Shown in pieces: positions 6,875 to 12,997 of a stretch of 17,633 nucleotides of DNA (positions are counted from its first letter, which is position 1; each line of letters opens with the position of its first letter). The translations under genes were made by a program, and so were the position numbers. Under the pieces are notes generated by a model, which made no database searches, was not told where the DNA came from, and was given only the letters and a program-made list of their open reading frames with translations. The DNA comes from Gammaproteobacteria bacterium (GTDB lineage Bacteria; Pseudomonadota; Gammaproteobacteria; SZUA-229), in contig JAQICG010000434.1 of NCBI GenBank assembly GCA_027858635.1, positions 1 to 17,633 of the forward strand, given 5' to 3'.

Positions 6875-7243
6875 ATGAATTTTCTTAATGGCATAACCCT
6901 ACTTTTAATCTACCAGTTAGCGGGCGAGATTAGTGTGCTATTGCTGCGCATTCCTGTGCCCGGTCCGGTACTGGGCATGATCATGCTTTTTATCACGCTG
7001 GTATGGCGCGGACGCTCCAGCACCTCGCTGGACTCAGCATCCACTGCCTTATTGAGTCATCTCTCCCTGCTTTTCGTGCCCGCCGGTGTCGGCATGATGG
7101 TGCACTTCGACCGCATCATTAACGAATGGCTGCCCATCAGCATTGCACTAATACTGAGCACTATAATCACTATGGCCGCGACGGTAGCCATTATGCTGGC
7201 AAGCCGGCACGTACTCGCGAAGAAGGTTAAAAAAGATGATTGA
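6875..7243 (+). CDS. lrgA: CidA/LrgA family membrane protein
   Basis: The 122-residue integral membrane protein belongs to the CidA/LrgA family (holin-like). In other bacteria, members work with LrgB-type partners in pyruvate or small-acid transport and in control of murein hydrolase activity and cell lysis. Four hydrophobic helices can be seen. The family hallmark is in the first half: YQLAGEISVLLLRIPVPGPVLGM, with the PxPGPVxGM turn at about residues 28-36. A second conserved stretch is LLSHLSLLFVPAGVGMMVH. The charged C-terminus is cytoplasmic. The last 8 bases overlap the lrgB-like gene, typical of a coupled pair. The start codon has no normally spaced ribosome site. The symbol is by family; the bacterial role here is not proven. 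Confidence 0.92.
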   Translation: MNFLNGITLLLIYQLAGEISVLLLRIPVPGPVLGMIMLFITLVWRGRSSTSLDSASTALLSHLSLLFVPAGVGMMVHFDRIINEWLPISIALILSTIITMAATVAIMLASRHVLAKKVKKDD

Positions 7244-7967
7244 ACGAGACCTGGCCGCGATCTGGGTCTATCTATCCACCACCCCGTTACTGGGGCTCAC
7301 CATTACACTGGTGACCTACAGCCTGGCCCATCAGCTTTATATTTATGCACATTCCAATCCACTACTGAACCCGGTACTGACTTCTGTGCTCGCGCTATTC
7401 ATCTTGCTTGTGCTCACCGGCACCTCGTATGAAACCTATTTCGAGGGTGGCCAGTTTGTACATTTCCTGCTCGGCCCTGCTACTGTTGCCCTGGCCATTC
7501 CGCTCTACCAGCAGTGCTCCAAATTAAGAAAACTGTTTCTACCCGTCGCCATTACCGTTATCTCGGGGGCGCTCATCGGCGCTTTCAGTTCGATTGGAAT
7601 CGCCCGGTTTCTGGGTGCGAGTTTACAGACCCAGCTATCGCTCGCGCCCAAATCGGTGACTGCGCCGGTAGCCATGGGCATCTCCGAACAGATCGGCGGC
7701 CTGCCCTCACTCACCGCCGTGCTGGTAGTGCTCACCGGCATCATCGGCGCCATCATCGGCAGCAAACTTTTTGAACTGATGCGCATCAAAGACGACAGCG
7801 TGAAAGGCATCGCCATGGGCATATCCGCACACGGCATCGGCACCGCCCGCGCTTTTCAAGTGAGCTCGGAAATGGGCGCCTTCTCGGCGCTGGGCATGGC
7901 GCTGTCAGCCTTCGCCACAGCGGTGATTCTACCGTGGTTATTAAACTTTTTAGACATGTTGAATTGA
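7236..7967 (+). CDS. lrgB: LrgB/CidB family membrane protein
   Basis: The 243-residue product is the LrgB-family partner of the gene before it. It has the usual length (about 230-245) and many hydrophobic helices. Recognisable family blocks are TGTSYETYFEGGQFVHFLLGP (about residues 62-82), LAPKSVTAPVAMGISEQIGG (the most conserved block, with the KSVT turn) and IAMGISAHGIGTARAFQVS with the conserved AHGIGTARA. Proteins of this family act with LrgA in the inner membrane in pyruvate or glycolate-type transport in several organisms. The ATG at 7236 overlaps the lrgA end by 8 bases. The gene is followed by the large inverted repeat at 7979-8154. Confidence 0.94.
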   Translation: MIERDLAAIWVYLSTTPLLGLTITLVTYSLAHQLYIYAHSNPLLNPVLTSVLALFILLVLTGTSYETYFEGGQFVHFLLGPATVALAIPLYQQCSKLRKLFLPVAITVISGALIGAFSSIGIARFLGASLQTQLSLAPKSVTAPVAMGISEQIGGLPSLTAVLVVLTGIIGAIIGSKLFELMRIKDDSVKGIAMGISAHGIGTARAFQVSSEMGAFSALGMALSAFATAVILPWLLNFLDMLN

Positions 7968-7978
7968 GTAGGGAAATC

Positions 7979-8154
7979 AAAAGCCTTCACCGCAGAGGCG
8001 CAGAGAGCGCAGAGAAAAACTTGTTTTTTTGTTTATGCCTATTCAGGACATCGGTGTAATACATACAGTTTCTGCCAGTAAAAAACACATAGATAAAGCT
8101 TAATGTGTTTTCTCTGCGCCTCAGCGCCTCTGCGCCTCTGCGGTAAAAGCTTTT
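7979..8154. repeat. Large intergenic inverted repeat built on a GCGCAGAG unit
   Basis: The left arm (about 7979-8020) contains CCGCAGAGGCGCAGAGAGCG followed by CAGAGAAAA. The right arm (about 8105-8154), read on the other strand, gives the same sequence with one extra 8-base GCGCAGAG-like unit, plus matching AAAAGC ends. About 84 bases of AT-rich DNA lie between. The element sits between the convergent genes lrgB and pirin, so it can form a hairpin in either transcript. I recall very similar CCGCAGAG-type repeats scattered between genes in many proteobacteria. No target-site duplication is evident. Confidence 0.85.
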
Positions 8155-8184
8155 AACTGCCAACTGACGTCTGCCAACTATTTT

Positions 8185-8913
8185 TTAATCAACATAAGGT
8201 CCATATTGCCGTATAAGTTCACCGTGCGGCATACCCATGCAGATCATAAACCGGCTGTCCTGCGATGCTTTAAATTCGAGTGTCGTTTCGTGTCCCACAA
8301 ACAGGGCCTGATCGGATTTTATCAAATTATTATTCACTTCAATTTCTCCCTGCATGAGATAAATAATGCCACGCATTCCCTGTGCCGGGATCAGCGAATA
8401 GTCCGCCTCTTTTTTCAGCGTGAGGTGCTGATAGATCACTTTGGTGTTTAATAGCAGCGGAGAGTTTTCACCGACTAATATTTTAGCCTGACCACCTGCC
8501 AGCTCAATCACTGGAAACTCATCCGCATTGACCTGCTGATAATCCGGCTCGATTTTTTTCAGCCGCTGCGGCAAATTTATCCACAGCTGAATGCCGTTGC
8601 TTTCACCCCTCTCAGCGGGCATTTCAGAATGCACCAGACCCCGGCCTGCGGTAAACCGCTGCGCGCCGCCGGCGATGACATAGGATTCATTGCCCAGGTT
8701 ATCCTTATGCTTCATGCCGCCATCGAACATGTAGGTGATGGCTTCAAAACCACGGTGTGGATGATCAGGAAAACCGCGTCCCGGCCCGATGTTGAAATGA
8801 TCCCATAATACAAACGGATCAAAATTCATAATGCCGGGCAACGGGAACAGCCGCTTCACATCCACGCCGTCGCCTTCCGGCACGGTGGTGACTTCGTGTA
8901 ATTCCAGGCTCAT
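8185..8913 (-). CDS. Pirin family protein
   Basis: The 242-residue bicupin belongs to the pirin family; members bind a metal ion and several act as quercetin dioxygenases or as redox-responsive regulators. The N-terminal cupin holds all four metal ligands of the family: His51 and His53 in DHPHRGFE, and His95 and Glu97 in LVHSEMPA. The C-terminal cupin (about residues 145-235) follows. The length is normal for the bacterial YhaK/YhhW class. The start overlaps the stop of the GS-hydroquinone reductase gene by the 4 bases ATGA, so the two are translationally coupled. E. coli has a pirin (yhaK) near its GS-HQR gene (yqjG), which supports a shared role in quinone or oxidative stress. Substrate not determinable. 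Confidence 0.93.
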   Translation of the reverse strand: MSLELHEVTTVPEGDGVDVKRLFPLPGIMNFDPFVLWDHFNIGPGRGFPDHPHRGFEAITYMFDGGMKHKDNLGNESYVIAGGAQRFTAGRGLVHSEMPAERGESNGIQLWINLPQRLKKIEPDYQQVNADEFPVIELAGGQAKILVGENSPLLLNTKVIYQHLTLKKEADYSLIPAQGMRGIIYLMQGEIEVNNNLIKSDQALFVGHETTLEFKASQDSRFMICMGMPHGELIRQYGPYVD

Positions 8914-9899
8914 GCTGCACCTTCAAATTTTGTGGTTCGATCGTGCGGGGCTGAAAAATTCAGCGCCGGTCCTTTGGGGATAATCTGGCTGGGGTTGACG
9001 CTGGTGTGACTGAAATAATAGTGACGTTTGATGTAATCGATGTCGACCGTCCCGGCGATGCCGGGCAGCTGATAAAGCTCTCTTAGAAAATTCAACAGGT
9101 TGGGATAATCAGCGATGCGTTTTAAGTTGCATTTGAAATGGCCGACATAGACCGCATCAAAACGCACCAGCGTGGTAAATAATCGCCAGTCGGCTTCGGT
9201 GAGCTGATCACCCACCAGATAACGTTGCGTGGATAAAATCGATTCCACGCAATCCAGCTCACTAAACAGATGGTCAAAAGCTTTTTCATACGCGCCCTGG
9301 CTGGTGGCAAAACCACAGCGATAGACGCCGTTATTAATGTGCTCGTAAATCGGCTGATTGATGCGTTCGATCTGCGCGTGCAGGACTTCGGGATAATAGT
9401 CGGTGTCGACATTCGTCAGAGCAGCAAACGCAGAATTGAGCATGCGCATGATTTCCGAGGATTCGTTATTCACTATGGTGTTCTGTTTTTTGTCCCACAA
9501 AATCGGCACTGTAATCTGGCCGGTAAAATGGGCATCCGCCTGCTGATATAGCTGGTAGACATAGCGATAACCAAACAGTGCATCGCAGTATTTTCCTTCG
9601 CTGGAAAATGTCCAGCCGTGGTCGAGCATCTCGGCTTCGACATAGGAGATGCCGATCACCGATTCCAGTTTTTTCAGGCGTCGCATTATCACGGTGCGAT
9701 GCGCCCACGGACAGGCCTCCGAGACATACAGGTGATAACGTCCGGCTTCGGCTTTAAAGCCGGCTTCACCATTGAGCCCGGCACGGCCATCCAAAGTTAC
9801 CCAGTGGCGAAAGGAGGATTCCATGCGTTTAAATTCACCGGCTTCGATCTCTTTATCCAGCCAGCTGTCAGCCAGCTCGCCGTTAATCAGCATGCCCAT
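8910..9899 (-). CDS. Glutathionyl-hydroquinone reductase (Xi-class GST, YqjG/EcM4/PcpF type)
   Basis: Enzymes of this class reduce glutathionyl-hydroquinones back to free hydroquinones, releasing GSSG, and act in the cytoplasm. The product has 329 residues from ATG 9899, matching the family length. The catalytic Cys63 is in the hallmark CPWAHRT, within a thioredoxin fold that starts after the N-terminal extension. Later come INNGVYRCGFATSQGAYEKA and FDAVYVGHFKCNLKRIADYPN, both characteristic of the helical C-terminal domain. ATG 9899 follows AGGA at 9 bases. A longer frame from TTG 9953 was rejected because it runs through the repeat fragment at 9928-9950 and lacks a ribosome site. The stop overlaps the pirin start (ATGA). 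The two genes form one operon, probably driven from the -10 at 10001-10006. Confidence 0.94.
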   Translation of the reverse strand: MGMLINGELADSWLDKEIEAGEFKRMESSFRHWVTLDGRAGLNGEAGFKAEAGRYHLYVSEACPWAHRTVIMRRLKKLESVIGISYVEAEMLDHGWTFSSEGKYCDALFGYRYVYQLYQQADAHFTGQITVPILWDKKQNTIVNNESSEIMRMLNSAFAALTNVDTDYYPEVLHAQIERINQPIYEHINNGVYRCGFATSQGAYEKAFDHLFSELDCVESILSTQRYLVGDQLTEADWRLFTTLVRFDAVYVGHFKCNLKRIADYPNLLNFLRELYQLPGIAGTVDIDYIKRHYYFSHTSVNPSQIIPKGPALNFSAPHDRTTKFEGAA

Positions 9900-9927
9900 A
9901 TCTGTTTTTCCTGAACTGTTTTGCCGG

Positions 9928-9950
9928 CACCGCACAGGCGCAGAGAAAAC
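9928..9950. repeat. Partial copy of the GCGCAGAG intergenic repeat
   Basis: CACCGCACAGGCGCAGAGAA plus AAC matches one end of the left arm of the repeat at 7979-8020, with G changed to C once and an inner unit missing. It lies in the predicted leader of the GS-HQR mRNA, about 30 bases before the start codon. Confidence 0.65.
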
Positions 9951-9989
9951 CAATATTAATCCGCGTGTGATTGACTGTTCACTTTCGCG

Positions 9990-10019
9990 TGTACTATACC
10001 ATTATATATCCTAAGTACA
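9990..10019 (-). promoter_or_regulatory. GS-HQR/pirin promoter with dyad around the -10
   Basis: On the minus strand a perfect TATAAT (10006-10001) is 102 bases upstream of ATG 9899. The -35 is poor (TTTAGC). A perfect 6-bp inverted repeat TGTACT/AGTACA with an 18-base spacer (9990-9995 and 10014-10019) encloses the -10, as an operator would. Predicted transcription start is near 9994. Confidence 0.5.
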
Positions 10020-10062
10020 GTATGCTAAAAAAGCATTTCTCTGTCGATTTCCGCGCCGACGA

Positions 10063-10203
10063 TCAGGGTTCGGGTTTGGTCGCCGTGACCAGCACTTCCA
10101 CGCTCGGCGGTACCGCGCCATACATTAACTTAAAGCGGCAGATCCGATCCTCATCATTATGCATACCGTCGACGAAGCCGGGCGGGATCACCTCGTAGAG
10201 CAA
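10063..10203 (-). CDS. Possible small ORF or gene remnant downstream of epmA, unrecognised
   Basis: The minus-strand frame from TTG 10203 to the TGA at 10063 encodes 46 residues (LYEVIPPGFVDGMHNDEDRI ... VEVLVTATKPEP). Composition and third-base choice look like coding sequence for this genome, better than the plus-strand frame over the same bases. The open frame continues upstream of the TTG for 12 sense codons into the 3' end of epmA without any ATG or GTG. This suggests the tail of a longer gene that has lost its start, or a chance frame. No family is recognised, and the start has no strong ribosome site. Confidence 0.3.
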   Translation of the reverse strand: MLYEVIPPGFVDGMHNDEDRICRFKLMYGAVPPSVEVLVTATKPEP

Positions 10204-10216
10204 CTTAATCTCTACG

Positions 10217-11203
10217 CTATATACGTGCCCAGGGAAACGTCAGTACCTGGTCAATCGAAGTTTCTCCGCTTAGCGCCATCAGCAGGCGATCCAGCCCCAG
10301 GGCGACACCTGAACAGTCCGGCAGACCGCTCTCCAGTGCAGCCAGCAGATACTCATCGATTTTTACCTGCGGTTTATTTTCCGCCGCTCTGGCTACATTA
10401 TCTGCTTCAAACCGCCGCCGCTGCTCCCCGGCCTGCGTCAACTCGTGGAAGCCATTAGCCAGTTCGGTGTCACCATAGAAAAGCTCGAAACGGCTGGCCA
10501 CAAGCTCGCCCTGCTCATTGTCTTTCAGGCGAGCCAGGGCACACTGCGAGACCGGGTAGTCGTAAATAAAGGTGAACTGATCGATGGGTAGAGCGGGAAA
10601 TATCAGCTGCGTCAGCAGCCAGTCCAGCCACTCATCCTTCTGCTCATCCAGCCCTACCGGCTGCTCGATGCCGTGTTGCAGCGCGCACTCCCGGCAGTCC
10701 CCGGCATCGGCCTGATGCGGATTCAGCCCGGCGTACTGCTCAAAAGCCTGCCTGTAGCTGAGGCGGATAAACGGCTTTAAATCGCTGCCCGCCAATGTCG
10801 AGGCCAGTGCTGAGGCCAGCGCTTCCACTTCCGCCATCAGCTGGTGCATATCAAACCCAGGGCGATACCACTCCAGCATGGAAAATTCGGGGTTGTGCAT
10901 CGGCCCCAGCTCTTCATCGCGAAAGACTTTGCAAAGCTGGAAGATGGCTGCACTGTGCTCGGCCAGCAGCCGTTTCATGGCATGTTCGGGCGAGGTCTGT
11001 AAATAATAGCGCTTCTCAGCAAAAACCGTTTGCAGGCTTTCTATGTGCGGGTCGGTGGTACCGGCGGAAGCCAGCAAGGGTGTCTCCACCTCCAGAACGT
11101 CACGGGTATGAAAAAAGGCCCGTATATCGTGCAACATACGAGCCCTTTTTTTCATCAGTTCCAGACTGGCCACGGGTGGCCAGTTGTCTTTTTCCATCAC
11201 CAT
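10217..11203 (-). CDS. epmA: Elongation factor P--(R)-beta-lysine ligase
   Basis: EpmA is a lysyl-tRNA-synthetase-like enzyme that attaches (R)-beta-lysine to a conserved Lys of EF-P using ATP, in the cytoplasm. The product (328 residues from ATG 11203) consists of a class-II catalytic core only, without the tRNA anticodon-binding domain, as expected. Visible motifs are motif 1 near VLEVETPLLASAGTTDPHIE, motif 2 with FRDEELGPMHNPEFSMLEWY, FELFYGDTELANGFHELTQA, and motif 3 in SGVALGLDRLLMALSG. A TTG at 11212 and ATGs at 11203 and 11197 are possible starts; none has a strong ribosome site, and I favour ATG 11203. It lies about 30 bases after efp on the same strand, so it is cotranscribed with its substrate. 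With epmB across the divergent promoter, the whole pathway is in one place. Confidence 0.95.
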   Translation of the reverse strand: MVMEKDNWPPVASLELMKKRARMLHDIRAFFHTRDVLEVETPLLASAGTTDPHIESLQTVFAEKRYYLQTSPEHAMKRLLAEHSAAIFQLCKVFRDEELGPMHNPEFSMLEWYRPGFDMHQLMAEVEALASALASTLAGSDLKPFIRLSYRQAFEQYAGLNPHQADAGDCRECALQHGIEQPVGLDEQKDEWLDWLLTQLIFPALPIDQFTFIYDYPVSQCALARLKDNEQGELVASRFELFYGDTELANGFHELTQAGEQRRRFEADNVARAAENKPQVKIDEYLLAALESGLPDCSGVALGLDRLLMALSGETSIDQVLTFPWARI

Positions 11204-11233
11204 ATCAGTCAATAAAAAATCAGACCGTGGTGA

Positions 11234-11797
11234 TCAGGCCCGGGACACATACTCGCCGGTACGGGTGTCGATTTTCAGAATATCGCCGGTTTCAACAAAC
11301 AGCGGAACCTTCACTTCGCTGCCGGTCTCCAGCGTCGCCGGTTTGGTGCCGCCCTGAGCGGTATCGCCCTTCAGGCCGGGATCGGTCTGGGCCACGGCCA
11401 GCTCAACAAAATTGGGTGTGGTAATCGACAGCGGGGCATCGTTCCATAATGTCATGACGCAGTGCTCCTGACCCTTGAGCCATTTGGCCGCGTCACCCAC
11501 GGCGACACTATCAGCGGCATACTGCTCGAAAGTTTCGGGTTCCATGAAGTGCCAGTTTTCACCGTCACTGTACAAAAAATCAACATCGCGCTCTTCCACA
11601 TCGGCAGCTTCCAGTGACTCGGTAGCCTTGAAAGTGCGCTCCAGCGTGCGTCCGTTTTTCAGGTTTTTCAGTTTGACGCGGTTAAACGCCTGTCCCTTTC
11701 CCGGCTTCACCAGAATATTCTCTGTAATCGAATAGGGATCGCCGTCGATAATAACCTTTAAACCGTTTTTGAATTGATTTGTACTATATGTAGCCAT
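11234..11797 (-). CDS. efp: Elongation factor P
   Basis: EF-P binds ribosomes between the P and E sites and relieves stalling at proline runs. The product has 187 residues, the normal length, in three beta-barrel domains. The modified residue is Lys34, in VKPGKGQAF, in the same position as the beta-lysylated Lys of E. coli EF-P, and this agrees with epmA and epmB next door. The C-terminal GDILKIDTRTGEYVSRA is the conserved domain III end. The start is ATG 11797 (MATYSTNQF). A longer frame from TTG 11836 is ruled out because the predicted transcription start (about 11829) lies inside it. The product contains nothing unusual. Confidence 0.97.
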   Translation of the reverse strand: MATYSTNQFKNGLKVIIDGDPYSITENILVKPGKGQAFNRVKLKNLKNGRTLERTFKATESLEAADVEERDVDFLYSDGENWHFMEPETFEQYAADSVAVGDAAKWLKGQEHCVMTLWNDAPLSITTPNFVELAVAQTDPGLKGDTAQGGTKPATLETGSEVKVPLFVETGDILKIDTRTGEYVSRA

Positions 11798-11835
11798 AGT
11801 TGTTAAGCTGCCGCTGGATGTTTTAAGTTGGCGCA

Positions 11836-11864
11836 ATAATACCCTGAATAGGCTCAGTTTTCAC
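11836..11864 (-). promoter_or_regulatory. Sigma-70-type promoter for efp-epmA
   Basis: On the minus strand GTGAAA (11864-11859) and TATTAT (11841-11836) are separated by exactly 17 bases. They match the -35 consensus at 4 of 6 and the -10 consensus at 5 of 6. Transcription would begin near 11829, about 32 bases ahead of efp ATG 11797. The -35 box lies directly against the divergent epmB start at 11867. Confidence 0.6.
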
Positions 11865-11866
11865 TT

Positions 11867-12883
11867 ATGCAATCACAACCTCTCTGCACTGTTTTGCCGC
11901 CTGCTCTGAAAAGTGACTGGAAAAGACAGCTGGCCGAAGCCATTTCATCACCGGCAGAGCTGCTGCAACAGCTGGAACTCGAACATTTACTGCTTGAACA
12001 CACAGAGCTAAAGACCGATTTTCGTCTGCGTGTGCCGCAGGCCTATGTCAACAAAATGAACAAAGGGGATGCCCGTGACCCGCTGCTGCTACAAGTTCTG
12101 CCGACTCTGGCCGAACATGCGCCAGGCGGCGATACCGATCCGGTCGGCGACCTGAATGCCATGCCCTCGCCCGGGCTGCTGCATAAATATCACGGCCGCG
12201 CGCTGATTATCAGCACCGCCGCTTGCGCCATCCACTGCCGTTACTGTTTCCGCCGTCACTTTCCCTATACCGAAGCTCAGGCGCTGTCATCGCAATGGCC
12301 GGCCACGCTGGCCTATTTGCAAGAGCAGACTGATATTCATGAAGTGATTCTGAGCGGTGGCGACCCGCTGGTGCTGGACGATGACAAGCTGGCTTCGTTG
12401 TGCCGCGACCTGGAAAGCATCGCGCATATAAAATGGCTGCGCATCCACACGCGTTTGCCGGTGGTGTTGCCTGCGCGCATTACCCCCGCCCTGCTCGGCT
12501 GGATGCAGGCGTCGCGTTTCCGTATAACCATGGTGATTCATGCTAACCACGCCAATGAATTGGGCGTCGACGAGAAAACGGCTCTGGAGGCGCTGCAAAA
12601 CGCTAACATCACCCTGTTAAATCAGAGCGTTTTACTGCAAGCGATCAATAATGACGCCGCCACGCTGATCGCCCTGAGCCACCGGCTTCACGATTGCAGC
12701 GTCATGCCCTACTACCTACATCTGCTCGATCCAGTTCAGGGAGGATTGCATTTTGACGTGGATCGCAAAAAAGAATGCCAAGACAATGATTCTATCCGAT
12801 CGGAGCTGCCCGGTTACCTGATCCCCAGACTGGTCGCTGAGGAAAAAGGAGCACTCTCAAAAACAGCAATTTCTCAGATCTGA
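11867..12883 (+). CDS. epmB: EF-P beta-lysylation protein (lysine 2,3-aminomutase-like radical SAM enzyme)
   Basis: EpmB converts (S)-alpha-lysine to (R)-beta-lysine, which EpmA then puts on EF-P. The 338-residue product has the length of E. coli EpmB (YjeK). The radical-SAM cluster motif is CAIHCRYCFRRHFPY (CxxxCxxC), followed by HEVILSGGDPLVLDDDKL, the SAM-binding GGD block, and the substrate-side HTRLPVVLPARIT. The PLP Lys is probably Lys332 in ALSKTAI near the C-terminus, the place where aminomutases of this family hold it. The gene is divergent from efp with only 69 bases between start codons, and the efp promoter takes up most of that gap. No strong ribosome site is seen before ATG 11867. 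Confidence 0.96.
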   Translation: MQSQPLCTVLPPALKSDWKRQLAEAISSPAELLQQLELEHLLLEHTELKTDFRLRVPQAYVNKMNKGDARDPLLLQVLPTLAEHAPGGDTDPVGDLNAMPSPGLLHKYHGRALIISTAACAIHCRYCFRRHFPYTEAQALSSQWPATLAYLQEQTDIHEVILSGGDPLVLDDDKLASLCRDLESIAHIKWLRIHTRLPVVLPARITPALLGWMQASRFRITMVIHANHANELGVDEKTALEALQNANITLLNQSVLLQAINNDAATLIALSHRLHDCSVMPYYLHLLDPVQGGLHFDVDRKKECQDNDSIRSELPGYLIPRLVAEEKGALSKTAISQI

Positions 12884-12902
12884 ACTAAACTTCTTGTTGA
12901 GA

Positions 12903-12932
12903 ACAGTATGAATACTGTGTATGTGTACAGAC
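12903..12932. promoter_or_regulatory. LexA-like box within an ACAG-N8-CTGT-N8-ACAG array
   Basis: ACAG (12903-12906), CTGT (12915-12918) and ACAG (12927-12930) are spaced at exactly 12 bases. The right pair gives TACTGTGTATGTGTACAG (12913-12930), which fits the LexA core CTGT-N8-ACAG and matches the extended E. coli consensus at 15 of 20. The left pair is a perfect 16-base palindrome. The array lies 30 bases upstream of the -10 of the PilZ-FimX operon. Confidence 0.45.
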
Positions 12933-12961
12933 TCGACTTTATACCCTTCAATCTCTACCGA

Positions 12962-12967
12962 TATAAT
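12962..12967 (+). promoter_or_regulatory. Probable -10 of the PilZ/FimX-like operon
   Basis: A perfect TATAAT lies 30 bases before the ATG at 12998. The -35 region is weak (TTATAC at 17 bases), as expected for an activated promoter or a modest basal one. Transcription would begin near 12974. Confidence 0.5.
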
Positions 12968-12997
12968 ATGCACTAGAAAATAAATGACAAAAAAATC

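Noticed and set aside
9900..9953. N-terminal extension of the GS-HQR gene to TTG 9953
   Set aside because: It uses a TTG without a ribosome site and runs through the repeat fragment, while ATG 9899 has AGGA at 9 bases and gives the usual family N-terminus.
9971..10198. Plus-strand 75-codon ORF between the GS-HQR and epmA genes
   Set aside because: Its first part overlaps the promoter dyad, the product is Ser/Thr/Gly-rich without a fold signature, and the minus-strand frame over the same DNA looks more protein-like.
11798..11836. N-terminal extension of efp to TTG 11836
   Set aside because: The predicted transcription start is near 11829, and MATYSTNQF matches the known EF-P start with Lys34 in register.
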